A DNA stretch of 64,000 nt, from the NCBI GenBank assembly GCA_963740455.1, contig CAVUEF010000012.1, forward strand, positions 248,001 through 312,000, in the 5' to 3' direction. Below the pieces are notes generated by a model. That model saw only the letters and a list, made by a program, of their open reading frames with translations, searched no databases and had not been told where the DNA came from. Made by a program: the position numbers and the translations under genes. How positions within the stretch are numbered: position 1 is the first letter of the stretch; each line of letters starts with the position of its first letter. Of the stretch, positions 52,965 through 60,914 are shown in pieces. This DNA is from Paucibacter sp963740455. GTDB lineage: Bacteria > Pseudomonadota > Gammaproteobacteria > Burkholderiales > Burkholderiaceae_C.

Positions 52965-53606
52965 ATGATCACCAGAATTACTATCGGCATGGTCCTTACT
53001 TGTTGCCTGGCTCTATCGCCCACGGCCCATGCTGCGTATGTAAAGAGTTATCGGATCACGTCCGGTGGGCAGGTCACGGATCAGGGTTCGCAACGACTCT
53101 ACCAAGGCCAGGAACCAAACAGCTCGTGGGGGCTGGATAGCGTCACCAATTCGTTCGAGGCAACAGGCGCATGGGGCACGACGTATTGGCGTCCTCTCAC
53201 TACGGGCCTATTTACCGTGAGCGACATCCTGGACGTTACCTATGCTGACTCTGGCCTGGCTTATGTAGTCACGACCAAGGGAAATTATCGGATCACGTCC
53301 GGTGGGCAGGTCACGGATCAGGGTTCGCAACGACTCTACCAAGGCCAGGAACCAAACAGCTCGTGGGGGCTGGATAGCGCCACCAATTCGTTCGAGGCAA
53401 CAGGCGCATGGGGCACGACGTATTGGCGTCCTCTCACTACGGGCCTATTTACCGTGAGCGACATCCTGGACGTTACCTATGCTGACTCTGGCCTGGCTTA
53501 TGTGACAGTGAGTGTCCCCATCTCAGAGCCCGAAACCTACTCGATGTTGCTGACAGGTTTAGGTCTGCTTGGTTTCATGTCACGGCGCAAAAAAGACTTT
53601 GCCTAG
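52965..53606 (+). CDS. PEP-CTERM protein made of two near-identical 73-residue repeats
   Basis: A 213-residue exported protein: signal peptide ITRITIGMVLTCCLALSPTAHAA, then two repeats (YRITSGGQVTDQGSQRLYQG through YADSGLAYV) differing by one residue, then a slightly atypical sorting signal ISEPETYSMLLTGLGLLGFMSRRKK. GAGGGG six bases upstream supports the ATG at 52965 over the one at 52959. Repeat function unknown. Confidence 0.87.
   Translation: MITRITIGMVLTCCLALSPTAHAAYVKSYRITSGGQVTDQGSQRLYQGQEPNSSWGLDSVTNSFEATGAWGTTYWRPLTTGLFTVSDILDVTYADSGLAYVVTTKGNYRITSGGQVTDQGSQRLYQGQEPNSSWGLDSATNSFEATGAWGTTYWRPLTTGLFTVSDILDVTYADSGLAYVTVSVPISEPETYSMLLTGLGLLGFMSRRKKDFA
53048..53503 (+). repeat. Tandem 237-bp duplication inside the PEP-CTERM gene
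   Basis: Bases 53048-53266 and 53285-53503 are identical except for one T/C difference (Val/Ala codon). The period is 237 bp, exactly 79 codons, so frame is kept. The near-identity implies a very recent duplication or gene conversion, or strong homogenisation. Confidence 0.9.
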
Positions 53607-53698
53607 TGAGCGACGTTTGCGCTTGCTCTTGAAGGGCTGCCTGAGCCTCGACGTTCTGAATCGACGCTCAGGCGACACGAAGTCCTCGGGAGATCAAT

Positions 53699-54217
53699 GT
53701 GCCAAACATCGCCGCGCTGACAAGACTGCGCTACTTCAACGGGCAGCTCCTCTCGGCCGAGGATCGGCGCGACGAGCAATCCTATTTGCTTGATCGATGG
53801 CGGCGGCACAACCGATTCCTGCACGGCTGGGGCGTGGTCTCGGGCTTGGAGGTGAAGGTCGACAATGGGGCCGACATCGAGGTCGCGCCGGGCATCGCCA
53901 TCGACTGCGCCGGCAACGAGCTGGTCGTGCCATCCACGCTGCGACTGGCCATCCCTTCGGGCGCCGACAGGTTCTATGTCTCGCTCACGTATGCGGAGCT
54001 GCTGTCAGGTGCGGTGCCTGCGCCGGACGACCAGACGGCGTGCTCACGCATTCAGGAAACGGTGGCGCTGGACTTGTCGCTCACCAACGCGGCGGCCCTG
54101 CACAGGGGCAAAGGCGCCGGTACACCAGGCTGCGGCGCCGCGCATGCCGTCTGCATTGCAAGCATCACCCGCCGTGGCAAGGGCTGGCAAGTGCGACGTC
54201 GAAACTTTGCCGCCTGA
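53699..54217 (+). CDS. Conserved protein of unknown function with YFNGQLL-type N-terminal domain
   Basis: A 172-residue product starting at a GTG. The segment RYFNGQLLSAEDRRDEQSYLLDRWRRHNRFLHGWGVVSGLEV followed by VAPGIAIDCAGNEL is a recognisable conserved domain that I associate with proteins near contractile-injection or phage-tail-like loci; its function is unknown. Good codon use continues in another frame after ~54185 (CDVETLPPDAGCDDLLTSFHHL to a stop at 54317), so the C-terminus may be shortened by a frameshift. Confidence 0.6.
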   Translation: MPNIAALTRLRYFNGQLLSAEDRRDEQSYLLDRWRRHNRFLHGWGVVSGLEVKVDNGADIEVAPGIAIDCAGNELVVPSTLRLAIPSGADRFYVSLTYAELLSGAVPAPDDQTACSRIQETVALDLSLTNAAALHRGKGAGTPGCGAAHAVCIASITRRGKGWQVRRRNFAA

Positions 54218-54410
54218 TGCCGGCTGCGACGATCTGCTCACCTCCTTCCATCACCTGATTCATCAGGACTGGAACGCGAGCGAGCGGCAGGGCGGCGCAT
54301 TGCAACGACAGGAGTAAGCTGTGCCGCCCGCGGCATTCGAGTCGGTTTGAGCGCGCTCGAACAGGCCGCCCGTTTTCAACCTGCGCTCAAGCCAGGTTTG
54401 GAGGCACCTC

Positions 54411-54668
54411 ATGAATACGTCAAGCGTTCGCTGGTTGGTCATCGCAGTGCTGTTGTTGGTCGGTCTCGCCTTGTTCTGGTCGCCCAAGGCACTGTCTCAG
54501 ATCAACGCCTCACCGGTCTGGGTGCCCGTGGGCGTCGCGTCGAGCGGCAACTTCAGCACGGTCTGGTTTCATCAGCCTTCGACGAGTACGGCCCTTGCCT
54601 GTCAAACGGTGGCCGCGCAAGGCGCTGGCATCACCGGCATTCACTGCGTTGCCGCCAAGCTGCCTTGA
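54411..54668 (+). CDS. Small exported or membrane-anchored protein
   Basis: An 85-residue product with an N-terminal hydrophobic segment (VRWLVIAVLLLVGLALFWSPKALS) followed by a ~55-residue polar domain with two cysteines (ACQTVAAQGAGITGIHC). GGAGG lies 8 nt upstream of the ATG, which supports expression. No family recognised. It follows the YFNGQLL-domain gene by about 190 bp. Confidence 0.6.
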   Translation: MNTSSVRWLVIAVLLLVGLALFWSPKALSQINASPVWVPVGVASSGNFSTVWFHQPSTSTALACQTVAAQGAGITGIHCVAAKLP

Positions 54669-54713
54669 CGGCGCGGCCGAGCCGTCCGCTCAAGCGCATC
54701 AGGCGCGCGATGC

Positions 54714-55346
54714 TCAGCCGGCCGGCTTGCGCCACACGGTGGCCAGCCAAGGCTGCTGCTCGCGCGGCAGGTCCGCCGGGCGGTAGTAATGGCTCAACTC
54801 GTCGAAGCCGGCCGCGCACAAGTAGCTGCGCCATGCGGGCAGATCATGGTAGGCGCCGTAGCGCTCACCGCTCCAGCCCTCGCGGCCATCGCCACGCGGG
54901 TTGGAACTGAACAAGACGCCGCCGGGCTTCAGGCTGGCGTGCAGCTCGCGCAACACGCGCGGCAGCGCAAGGCTCGGCACGTGGAACAGCGAGGCGTTGG
55001 CGAACACACCGTCGAAGCGGCCCTGCGGAAGATCCAGCGCCAAAAAGCTCTGCTCCAGGACTTCGCAGCCGCTGTGCGCACGCGCCATCGCGGCCGGTTG
55101 CGCGGCGCCTTCCAGACCGACCGCCAGATGGCCGAGGCGGGCAAAGGTCAACAGATCCCGTCCCGGACCACAACCGAAGTCGAGAATCGCCAACGGCGGC
55201 GACGCCACGATGTGCCGCAGCAAGGCGTCGATGTTCTGGCGCACGTCGTGGTCGCGCGTGCCTTCCCAGAAGTCCTGCGCATGCTCGTTGTAATGCGCCA
55301 GCGTGCGCACGGCGATTTCGTCGAGGTCTGCGGTGTCGGGTTTCAT
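54714..55346 (-). CDS. Class I SAM-dependent methyltransferase
   Basis: A 210-residue Rossmann-fold methyltransferase: motif I ILDFGCGPGRDL (~residues 54-65), the acidic motif II VGLEGA, motif IV FDGVFANASLFHVP and post-IV LKPGGVLFSSNPRG. Substrate unknown. Divergent from the rhomboid gene, with 35 bp between the starts. Confidence 0.88.
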   Translation of the reverse strand: MKPDTADLDEIAVRTLAHYNEHAQDFWEGTRDHDVRQNIDALLRHIVASPPLAILDFGCGPGRDLLTFARLGHLAVGLEGAAQPAAMARAHSGCEVLEQSFLALDLPQGRFDGVFANASLFHVPSLALPRVLRELHASLKPGGVLFSSNPRGDGREGWSGERYGAYHDLPAWRSYLCAAGFDELSHYYRPADLPREQQPWLATVWRKPAG

Positions 55347-55381
55347 CGCGGCCGAGTGTAGTCGCGGCGTAGGATGCGCGC

Positions 55382-56005
55382 ATGGACTTCCTCATCAAAC
55401 TGAGCAGCAGCGCACCCGCCGCCGCGCTGTTACTCGCCGCCATGCTGCTGGCGAGCCTGCTCGGCCTGTTCGTGAGGCCGTCGATCATCGAGCGCAATCT
55501 GTTTCGGCCGCATTGGCTGGTGCGGCGGCGCGAGTACGCGACGCTGATCAGCAGCGGATTCATCCATGCCGACATGGCGCATCTGCTGTTCAACGCGTTC
55601 ACGTTCTGGGCCTTCGCGTTCAGCCTGGAGCAGCGCATCGGCACGACGCGTTTCGTCTGGCTCTATGCCTTGGGCCTGCTCGCCAGCGATGCGGGCACCT
55701 GGCTCAAGCACCGCCACAATCCGGCCTACCGGACGCTGGGTGCATCGGGCGCCATCCTCGCCGTGCTGTTCGCGTCGATTCTCTATTTCCCCGGCGCGGC
55801 GATCTTCATCCTGCCCATACCGGTGCCGATTCCGGCGCCGCTGTTCGCGCTCAGCTACCTGGCCTATACCTATTACGCGTCGCGCCAGCAGCGCGGCCGC
55901 ATCAACCATGATGCCCACCTCAGCGGTGCACTGGCCGGTATCGCCTTCGTGGCCTTGACCGATGCGCAGGCCATCAATCAACTGTTGAGCCACCTTCGCG
56001 CTTGA
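55382..56005 (+). CDS. Rhomboid-family intramembrane serine protease
   Basis: A 207-residue membrane protein with ~6 helices. HLLFNAFTFWAF, the catalytic Ser in LGASGAI (GxSG) and the catalytic His in NHDAHLSGALAG are all present. Rhomboids cleave membrane proteins within the bilayer. Target unknown. Confidence 0.9.
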   Translation: MDFLIKLSSSAPAAALLLAAMLLASLLGLFVRPSIIERNLFRPHWLVRRREYATLISSGFIHADMAHLLFNAFTFWAFAFSLEQRIGTTRFVWLYALGLLASDAGTWLKHRHNPAYRTLGASGAILAVLFASILYFPGAAIFILPIPVPIPAPLFALSYLAYTYYASRQQRGRINHDAHLSGALAGIAFVALTDAQAINQLLSHLRA

Positions 56006-56152
56006 ACCTGTACCCGGCAATGTCACCTTGCCGCCCGACTCAGGGCTACTTCGTGTAAGCGCGCGATCCAAAAGCTTGCGATACGTCAAGGCCGCCTGGT
56101 CGTCGTTTCATACATTGGGCATATTGCGCCAATGTGGCCCGAGGTGATGACG

Positions 56153-56584
56153 ATGTTCGATTTGTTGGTGAGTGATGTGATGGATGTTGACTCGGCCCTG
56201 ATGCTGGCGCCCGACGTGAGCGTCAGCGCGGCGTCGATATTGATGTCCGGCGCGAATACCGGAGCGGCGATGGTCGTGGACCGGGGGCACCTGGTCGGGA
56301 TATTCACCGAGCGGGATGCCTTGTTTCGGGTACTGGCGCGTGGCCGGGACCCGCAGAGCACGCATGTGGCCGATGTCATGACGCATGGCCCGCTCACCAT
56401 TGCCCCGGACCGTACCTATGGTCACGCCTTGGTCATCATGCAAGAACACGGCTTTCGCCACGTGCCCGTCGTGAAGGACGGCAAGCCCATAGGCATTGTC
56501 CTGTCGCGCAACGCGATGGACCCGGAACTTGAGGAATTCGCCGCTGAGGCGAATCGACGCGAGGCCTTTCGCGAGGAACGCTGA
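56153..56584 (+). CDS. CBS-domain-pair protein
   Basis: A ~143-residue stand-alone pair of CBS domains (VSDVMDVDSALMLAPDVSVSAASILM...MVVDRGHLVGIFTERDALFRVL; VADVMTHGPLTIAPDRTYGHALVIM...HVPVVKDGKPIGIVLSRNAM). Such proteins bind adenine nucleotides and act as sensors. Starts at 56132 and 56147 are also possible; GAGGTG six bases before 56153 supports the shortest. Confidence 0.85.
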   Translation: MFDLLVSDVMDVDSALMLAPDVSVSAASILMSGANTGAAMVVDRGHLVGIFTERDALFRVLARGRDPQSTHVADVMTHGPLTIAPDRTYGHALVIMQEHGFRHVPVVKDGKPIGIVLSRNAMDPELEEFAAEANRREAFREER

Positions 56585-56704
56585 TGCGACCTGCCGGGTC
56601 GGCGCAGGTTGTCGATTGCTTGAACGTGCACTGGACCTGAGCGGGCCAGCATGGACCGTGCTTCGATGTCCGGCCCGGATTCAGAAACCTGCCACAAGGC
56701 CAGC

Positions 56705-57139
56705 ATGTCCGAACTGATAGAAACCCATCGCGGCACCGTCTACCCATGGCAGTGCGACCACATGAACCACATGAACGTGATGTGGTATGTCGGCAAGTTC
56801 GACGAGGCCACCTGGAATTTCTTCAGCCACCTCGGCTTGACGCCATCGTTCCTGCGCTCGCAGCAGCGCGGCATGGCGGCGGTCGAGCAGCGCATCGCCT
56901 ACCTGCGCGAACTGCATGCCGGCGATTCGGTGCTGGTCCGGTCGGGCGCGCTCGAAGTGAAAGACAAGACCCTGCGTTTCGTACAGGAGATGCGCAATGT
57001 CGAGACCGGCGAACTCGCGGCCGTGACGGTGCTGGTCGCCGTGCACCTGGACACGCTGCAACGCAAGTCATGCGCGCTGCCTGAGCGGGTCGCGCAGGCA
57101 GCGCGCGCAAGCCTGGTCGACTATCAGCTGCCTTGGTAG
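56705..57139 (+). CDS. Acyl-CoA thioesterase, 4HBT hot-dog family
   Basis: A 144-residue hot-dog protein with the 4HBT signature THRGTVYPWQCDHMNHMNVMWYVGKFDEATW, including the catalytic Asp in CDHMNHMN. Hydrolyses acyl-CoA esters; the substrate could be an aromatic or short-chain CoA. The ATG at 56705 is used; the upstream frame is not family-like. Confidence 0.87.
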   Translation: MSELIETHRGTVYPWQCDHMNHMNVMWYVGKFDEATWNFFSHLGLTPSFLRSQQRGMAAVEQRIAYLRELHAGDSVLVRSGALEVKDKTLRFVQEMRNVETGELAAVTVLVAVHLDTLQRKSCALPERVAQAARASLVDYQLPW

Positions 57140-57160
57140 CCGGCTGGCGCCTTGCCGCGC

Positions 57161-57652
57161 TCACACCGCTGCGCGCTGCTTGTCGGCCTGCCAGTGATCG
57201 AGCTTGGCGCGTGCGCCGTTCGTGTCGCGGTTCATCGCCTGGTCGTGCTGTGCGGTCTTGCTGCACAGTTCGATCACATAGCCGTCGGGATCGCGGAAAT
57301 AGATCGAGTGGATGAAATCGTGGTCTGATACGCCGCGTGTCTCGATGCCGGCGGCCCGGCCCTTTTCGAGCATCTGCGCCAACACCGGCGCGTCGACCTC
57401 GAGCGCGATGTGGAGGTCGTAGTCATGCTGATGCTTGAACTCGAAGGCCATGTCGGGTGCTTCGAAGAAGGCCAGACAGGAGCCGTCGTCGAGTTGATAG
57501 AAGGTGTGCAAGGTGCGCGTCTTGCGACCGCTCTTGGTCTCGTCGATGAGCAACGTGGCGGCCAGCGGCAAGCCGAGAAAGCCCTCGTAGAACTGGCGCG
57601 TCTGCTCTGAATCGCGGCAGCGGTACGCGTTGTGGTGAAGCTTCTTGATCAT
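57161..57652 (-). CDS. VOC-family (glyoxalase/dioxygenase-like) protein
   Basis: A 163-residue VOC protein: MIKKLHHNAYRCRDSEQTRQFYEGFLG with the first metal-ligand His, a beta-strand HDYDLHIALEV, and the C-terminal SIYFRDPDGYVIELCSK with the metal Glu. It could be a ring-cleavage dioxygenase-type or lyase-type member. The start at 57652 has a GGAGC-type RBS and fits the family. Confidence 0.86.
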   Translation of the reverse strand: MIKKLHHNAYRCRDSEQTRQFYEGFLGLPLAATLLIDETKSGRKTRTLHTFYQLDDGSCLAFFEAPDMAFEFKHQHDYDLHIALEVDAPVLAQMLEKGRAAGIETRGVSDHDFIHSIYFRDPDGYVIELCSKTAQHDQAMNRDTNGARAKLDHWQADKQRAAV

Positions 57653-57776
57653 GTCTGCTCCTTTCAGGTGGATTGGCCCGAGCGACCAGAGCGACGGCCA
57701 GTATCTCGCAAGCGAGCATGCGCCGGGCCATGAACAGCTTGACAGCGCGGCCGGCGGGGAACGCCGACAGCACGGC

Positions 57777-58568
57777 TCAGTCGCTGCGCAAGCTGAACCG
57801 CTCGAACAGGGCCGACACGCGCGCCAGCAGCTGCGGCGAGATGAAGCCGGCCGCATCGGCCGCATTCAGTTGAGCGTCAGCGCATCCGGTGCGGCGAAAG
57901 CGCTGCAACACGTAGTCGCGCACGCCCATCGCGCTCAGACCTTGCGCCAGCGTCAGCACGTCGTCAGGCGTGTGCAGCGCCGGATGAACGGTGGTGCGAA
58001 ATTCGCAGGCCACGCCGCTGGCCAGCACGGCCCGGGCACTCTCCAGCGCCGGCGGCGCGCTGCCGGCAATGCGCGTGACGCGGTCGTAGTTGTCAGGCGT
58101 GGCTTTCACGTCGAAGCCGACCCAGTCGACCAGCGGCAGCACTTCGAGCAAGCGCCGCGTGTACATGCCCGCCGTATGCAGGCCGACCAGAAAGCCCAGC
58201 GAACGCACTTCGCGCATGGCGTCATTCAGCGCGGGGTCGATGGTCGGCTCGCCGCCGCTGAAGACCACGGCGTCGATCAAGCCGGTGCGGCGCCCCAACA
58301 GGCGCATGACCTGACCCCAGGCGATCGGCGTCGCAGCGCCGCGCGCTTGCAGATGCGGGTTGTGGCAATAGCCGCAATGCCAGGGACAGCCCTGGACGAA
58401 CACCACAGCGGCGAGTTTGCCGGGGAAGTCGGTGGCAGTGAAAGCGACGAGCCCACCGACCTTGAGTGTCTTGCCCGCCGCTGCCGCGTCTATCAGTGAC
58501 GCTGCCGCGCGGGCCTCAATCGGCCAGGCTGGCCTGGCAGCTGCGCTCGCTGAAATAGGTGCGCTCAT
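57777..58568 (-). CDS. nrdG: Anaerobic ribonucleotide reductase activating enzyme (radical SAM)
   Basis: A ~263-residue radical-SAM activase with the cluster motif CPWHCGYCHNP (CxxxCxxC, ~residues 61-68), GGEPTIDP and VDWVGFDVKA. It generates the glycyl radical on NrdD. Its start lies 53 bp inside the preceding small glycyl-radical ORF, implying coupled translation. This is the NrdG2-like form with an N-terminal extension. Confidence 0.9.
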   Translation of the reverse strand: MSAPISASAAARPAWPIEARAAASLIDAAAAGKTLKVGGLVAFTATDFPGKLAAVVFVQGCPWHCGYCHNPHLQARGAATPIAWGQVMRLLGRRTGLIDAVVFSGGEPTIDPALNDAMREVRSLGFLVGLHTAGMYTRRLLEVLPLVDWVGFDVKATPDNYDRVTRIAGSAPPALESARAVLASGVACEFRTTVHPALHTPDDVLTLAQGLSAMGVRDYVLQRFRRTGCADAQLNAADAAGFISPQLLARVSALFERFSLRSD

Positions 58569-58716
58569 GGAACTCACCCTTCTTGCCGGTGTTGAACGAC
58601 GCCATCGGGCGGTGGTAACCCATCACGCGGGTCCAGACTTCGCAGCGCTGCCGCTCTTCGTCGCGCAGCGCGACGGTGTCGGTGGCCGTCGCTTGACCTT
58701 CGTAAACCTGGTTCAT
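58516..58716 (-). CDS. Stand-alone glycyl-radical domain of class III ribonucleotide reductase
   Basis: A 66-residue protein. The block ERQRCEVWTRVMGYHRP followed by SFNTGKKGEFHERTYF matches the C-terminal glycyl-radical segment of NrdD (RVxGYxRP, then NxGKxxEFxxR), with the Gly about residue 34 as the likely radical site. It has its own SD (AAAGGAG, 8 nt before the ATG at 58716). It lies 45 bp after the stop of the 680-residue NrdD, which lacks this segment. Confidence 0.78.
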   Translation of the reverse strand: MNQVYEGQATATDTVALRDEERQRCEVWTRVMGYHRPMASFNTGKKGEFHERTYFSERSCQASLAD

Positions 58717-58761
58717 TGGCATAACTCCTTTAAGCTGTTTCCAGCTGCTTGCGCGCGATGC

Positions 58762-60804
58762 TCAGTCGGTTGAGGACAGAGCTTGCGCACTTCGTGTCGC
58801 TGCGGTCTTTCCCGCAATGATCTCGATATCGCACTTGGGACAGAAATCGTGGCGTCCGCCCAGATAGCCATGCTTGGGGCAGATCGAGAAAGTGGGCGTC
58901 ACCGTGACATAGGGCAGACGGAAGCGCGACAGCGCACGTTTCACGAGCTGGCGGCAGGCCTCGGCGCTCGACAAGGGCTCGGTCATGTACAGGTGCAGCA
59001 CGGTGCCGCCGGTGTATTTGCGCTGCAAGTCGTCCTGCATCTCCAGCGCTTCGAACGGGTCGTCGGTGTAGCCCACCGGCAGCTGGCTCGAGTTGGTGTA
59101 GTAGGGCATGTCCTTGCTTCCCGCCTGCACGATGTCGGGAAACTGCTTGATGTCTTCCTTGGCGAAGCGATAGGTCGTGCCCTCGGCCGGCGTCGCTTCG
59201 AGGTTGTACATATGGCCGGTCTGCTCCTGGAACTCGACCATGCGTGCGCGTATGTGGTCGAGCAGTCGCAGCGCGAAGTCGTGGCCCCAGTCGCTGCTGA
59301 TGTCGTGCGCGTCGTGCGTGAAGTTACGGATCATCTCGTTGATGCCGTTCACGCCCAGCGTCGAGAAGTGATTGCGCAGCGTGCCCAGGTAGCGCTTGGT
59401 GTAGGGGAACAGGCCGTTGTCGATGTGGCGCTGGATCACCTTGCGCTTGATCTCGAGGCTGTCGCGCCCGAGCTCGAGCAGGCGGTCGAGCTCGGCAAGC
59501 AGTCCAGCCTCGTCGCCGCGGTGCAGATAGCCCAGCCGCGCGCAGTTGATGGTGACCACGCCGAGCGACCCGGTCTGCTCGGCCGAGCCGAACAGGCCGT
59601 TGCCGCGCTTGAGCAGTTCGCGCAGGTCGAGCTGCAGCCGGCAGCACATCGAGCGGATCATGTTCGGCTTGAGTTCCGAATTGATGAAGTTCTGAAAATA
59701 CGGCAGGCCGTACTTGGCGGTCATCTCGAACAGCGCTTCGGCGTTCGGGCTGTACCAGTCGAAGTCGTCGGTCATGTTGTAGGTCGGGATCGGAAAGGTG
59801 AAGACCCGACCTTTGGCATCGCCGGCCATCATCACCTCGATGTAGGCGCGGTTGATCATGTCCATTTCAACCTGCAGCTCGCCGTAGCAAAACGGCATTT
59901 CCTTGCCGGCGATCAGCGGCACCTGCTCACGCAGGTCCTCGGGGCAGACCCAGTCGAAGGTGAGGTTGGTGAACGGCGTCTGCGTGCCCCAGCGCGAGGG
60001 CACGTTCAGGTTGTAGATCAGCTCTTGCATGCACTGGCGCACCTGCGCGTAGCTCAGCGTGTCCTTCCTGATGTAGGGCGCCATATAGGTGTCGAACGAG
60101 CTGAAGGCCTGCGCACCGGCCCATTCGTTTTGCAGCGTGCCGAGAAAATTCACGATCTGCCCGACCGCGCTCGACATATGCCGCGGCGGCCCCGATTCGA
60201 CCTTGCCCGGCACGCCGTTCAGGCCCTCGTTGAGCAGCGTGCGCAGCGACCAGCCGGCGCAGTAGCCGGCCAGCATGTCCAGATCGTGGATGTGAAACGC
60301 TGCGCTGCGATGCGCCGCGCCGACTTCGGGCGGATACACATGATTCAGCCAGTAGTTGGCGATGACCTTGCCCGAGACATTGAGTATCAGGCCGCCCAGC
60401 GAATAGCCCTGATTAGCGTTGGCGTTGACGCGCCAGTCGAGCTGCTGCAGGTACTCGTTCATGCTGGACTCGACGTCCACCAGGGTCTTGCGGTCCTTGC
60501 GCAGTTTGCGGCGCTGTTCGCGGTAGACGATGTAGGCGCGCAGCGTGCGCGGATAGCCGGCGTCGAACAACGCCGCTTCGACCGCGTCCTGGATCTGTTC
60601 GATATGCGGGGTGACGTGCCCACGCACCTTGATTTTCGGCAGCACCAAGTACTGCGTCAGGCGCTGCGCCTCGGCGCGGTCGAATTCGCCGGTGGCCTGC
60701 GCCGCGCGCTCCAGCGCGCGGACGATCTTGGCCGCATCGAAGGGCTGAACACCCCCTTCGCGCTTGATGATGTGGCTGAAATTGTGGTTGGCAGGAAGAT
60801 GCAT
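58762..60804 (-). CDS. nrdD: Class III anaerobic ribonucleoside-triphosphate reductase, catalytic chain (lacks glycyl-radical tail)
   Basis: A 680-residue protein: ATP-cone at ~12-100 (IIKREGGVQPFDAAKIVRALERAA), the catalytic barrel (HDLDMLAGYCAGWSL; NLTFDWVCPEDL; MCCRLQLDLREL), and a zinc-type C-terminus CPKHGYLGGRHDFCPKCDIEI. It ends ~20 residues later without the glycyl-radical motif, which is encoded by the next ORF. The final codons derive from a REP-like sequence related to that at 21108. NrdR boxes and an FNR box lie upstream. Confidence 0.93.
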   Translation of the reverse strand: MHLPANHNFSHIIKREGGVQPFDAAKIVRALERAAQATGEFDRAEAQRLTQYLVLPKIKVRGHVTPHIEQIQDAVEAALFDAGYPRTLRAYIVYREQRRKLRKDRKTLVDVESSMNEYLQQLDWRVNANANQGYSLGGLILNVSGKVIANYWLNHVYPPEVGAAHRSAAFHIHDLDMLAGYCAGWSLRTLLNEGLNGVPGKVESGPPRHMSSAVGQIVNFLGTLQNEWAGAQAFSSFDTYMAPYIRKDTLSYAQVRQCMQELIYNLNVPSRWGTQTPFTNLTFDWVCPEDLREQVPLIAGKEMPFCYGELQVEMDMINRAYIEVMMAGDAKGRVFTFPIPTYNMTDDFDWYSPNAEALFEMTAKYGLPYFQNFINSELKPNMIRSMCCRLQLDLRELLKRGNGLFGSAEQTGSLGVVTINCARLGYLHRGDEAGLLAELDRLLELGRDSLEIKRKVIQRHIDNGLFPYTKRYLGTLRNHFSTLGVNGINEMIRNFTHDAHDISSDWGHDFALRLLDHIRARMVEFQEQTGHMYNLEATPAEGTTYRFAKEDIKQFPDIVQAGSKDMPYYTNSSQLPVGYTDDPFEALEMQDDLQRKYTGGTVLHLYMTEPLSSAEACRQLVKRALSRFRLPYVTVTPTFSICPKHGYLGGRHDFCPKCDIEIIAGKTAATRSAQALSSTD
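58768..58818. repeat. Diverged REP-like copy at the 3' end of nrdD
   Basis: The plus strand reads TCGGTTGAGGACAGAGCTTG, then a variable centre, then GGTCTTTCCCGCAATGATC. This parallels the units at 21108-21216 (GACAGAGCTT...GTCCCGCAA...TCATC). It encodes the last residues of NrdD and places its stop just before the glycyl-radical ORF. Confidence 0.5.
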
Positions 60805-60819
60805 CCCTCGTCCCTTGGA

Positions 60820-60866
60820 ACACTATATGTAGTGAAGGAACTGATGCTAGCCACTATATGTAGGGG
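60820..60866. promoter_or_regulatory. Pair of NrdR boxes upstream of nrdD
   Basis: ACACTATATGTAGTG (60820-60834) and CCACTATATGTAGGG (60851-60865) match the NrdR-box consensus (acaCwAtATaTwGtgt-like) and are exactly 31 bp apart, the spacing required for cooperative NrdR binding. They lie 16-62 bp upstream of the nrdD ATG. The ATP-cone repressor NrdR should control this operon. Confidence 0.85.
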
Positions 60867-60900
60867 TCATACCGGGATTTCCCCTGGCTCTGGCGAACAG

Positions 60901-60914
60901 TTGATTCAGATCAG
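60901..60914. promoter_or_regulatory. FNR/ANR-type box upstream of nrdD
   Basis: TTGAT-TCAG-ATCAG matches the FNR consensus at 9 of 10 half-site positions, like the korA box. It overlaps the 3' end of the preceding gene and lies ~97 bp upstream of the nrdD ATG, suitable for activation with transcription starting near the NrdR boxes. Confidence 0.65.
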
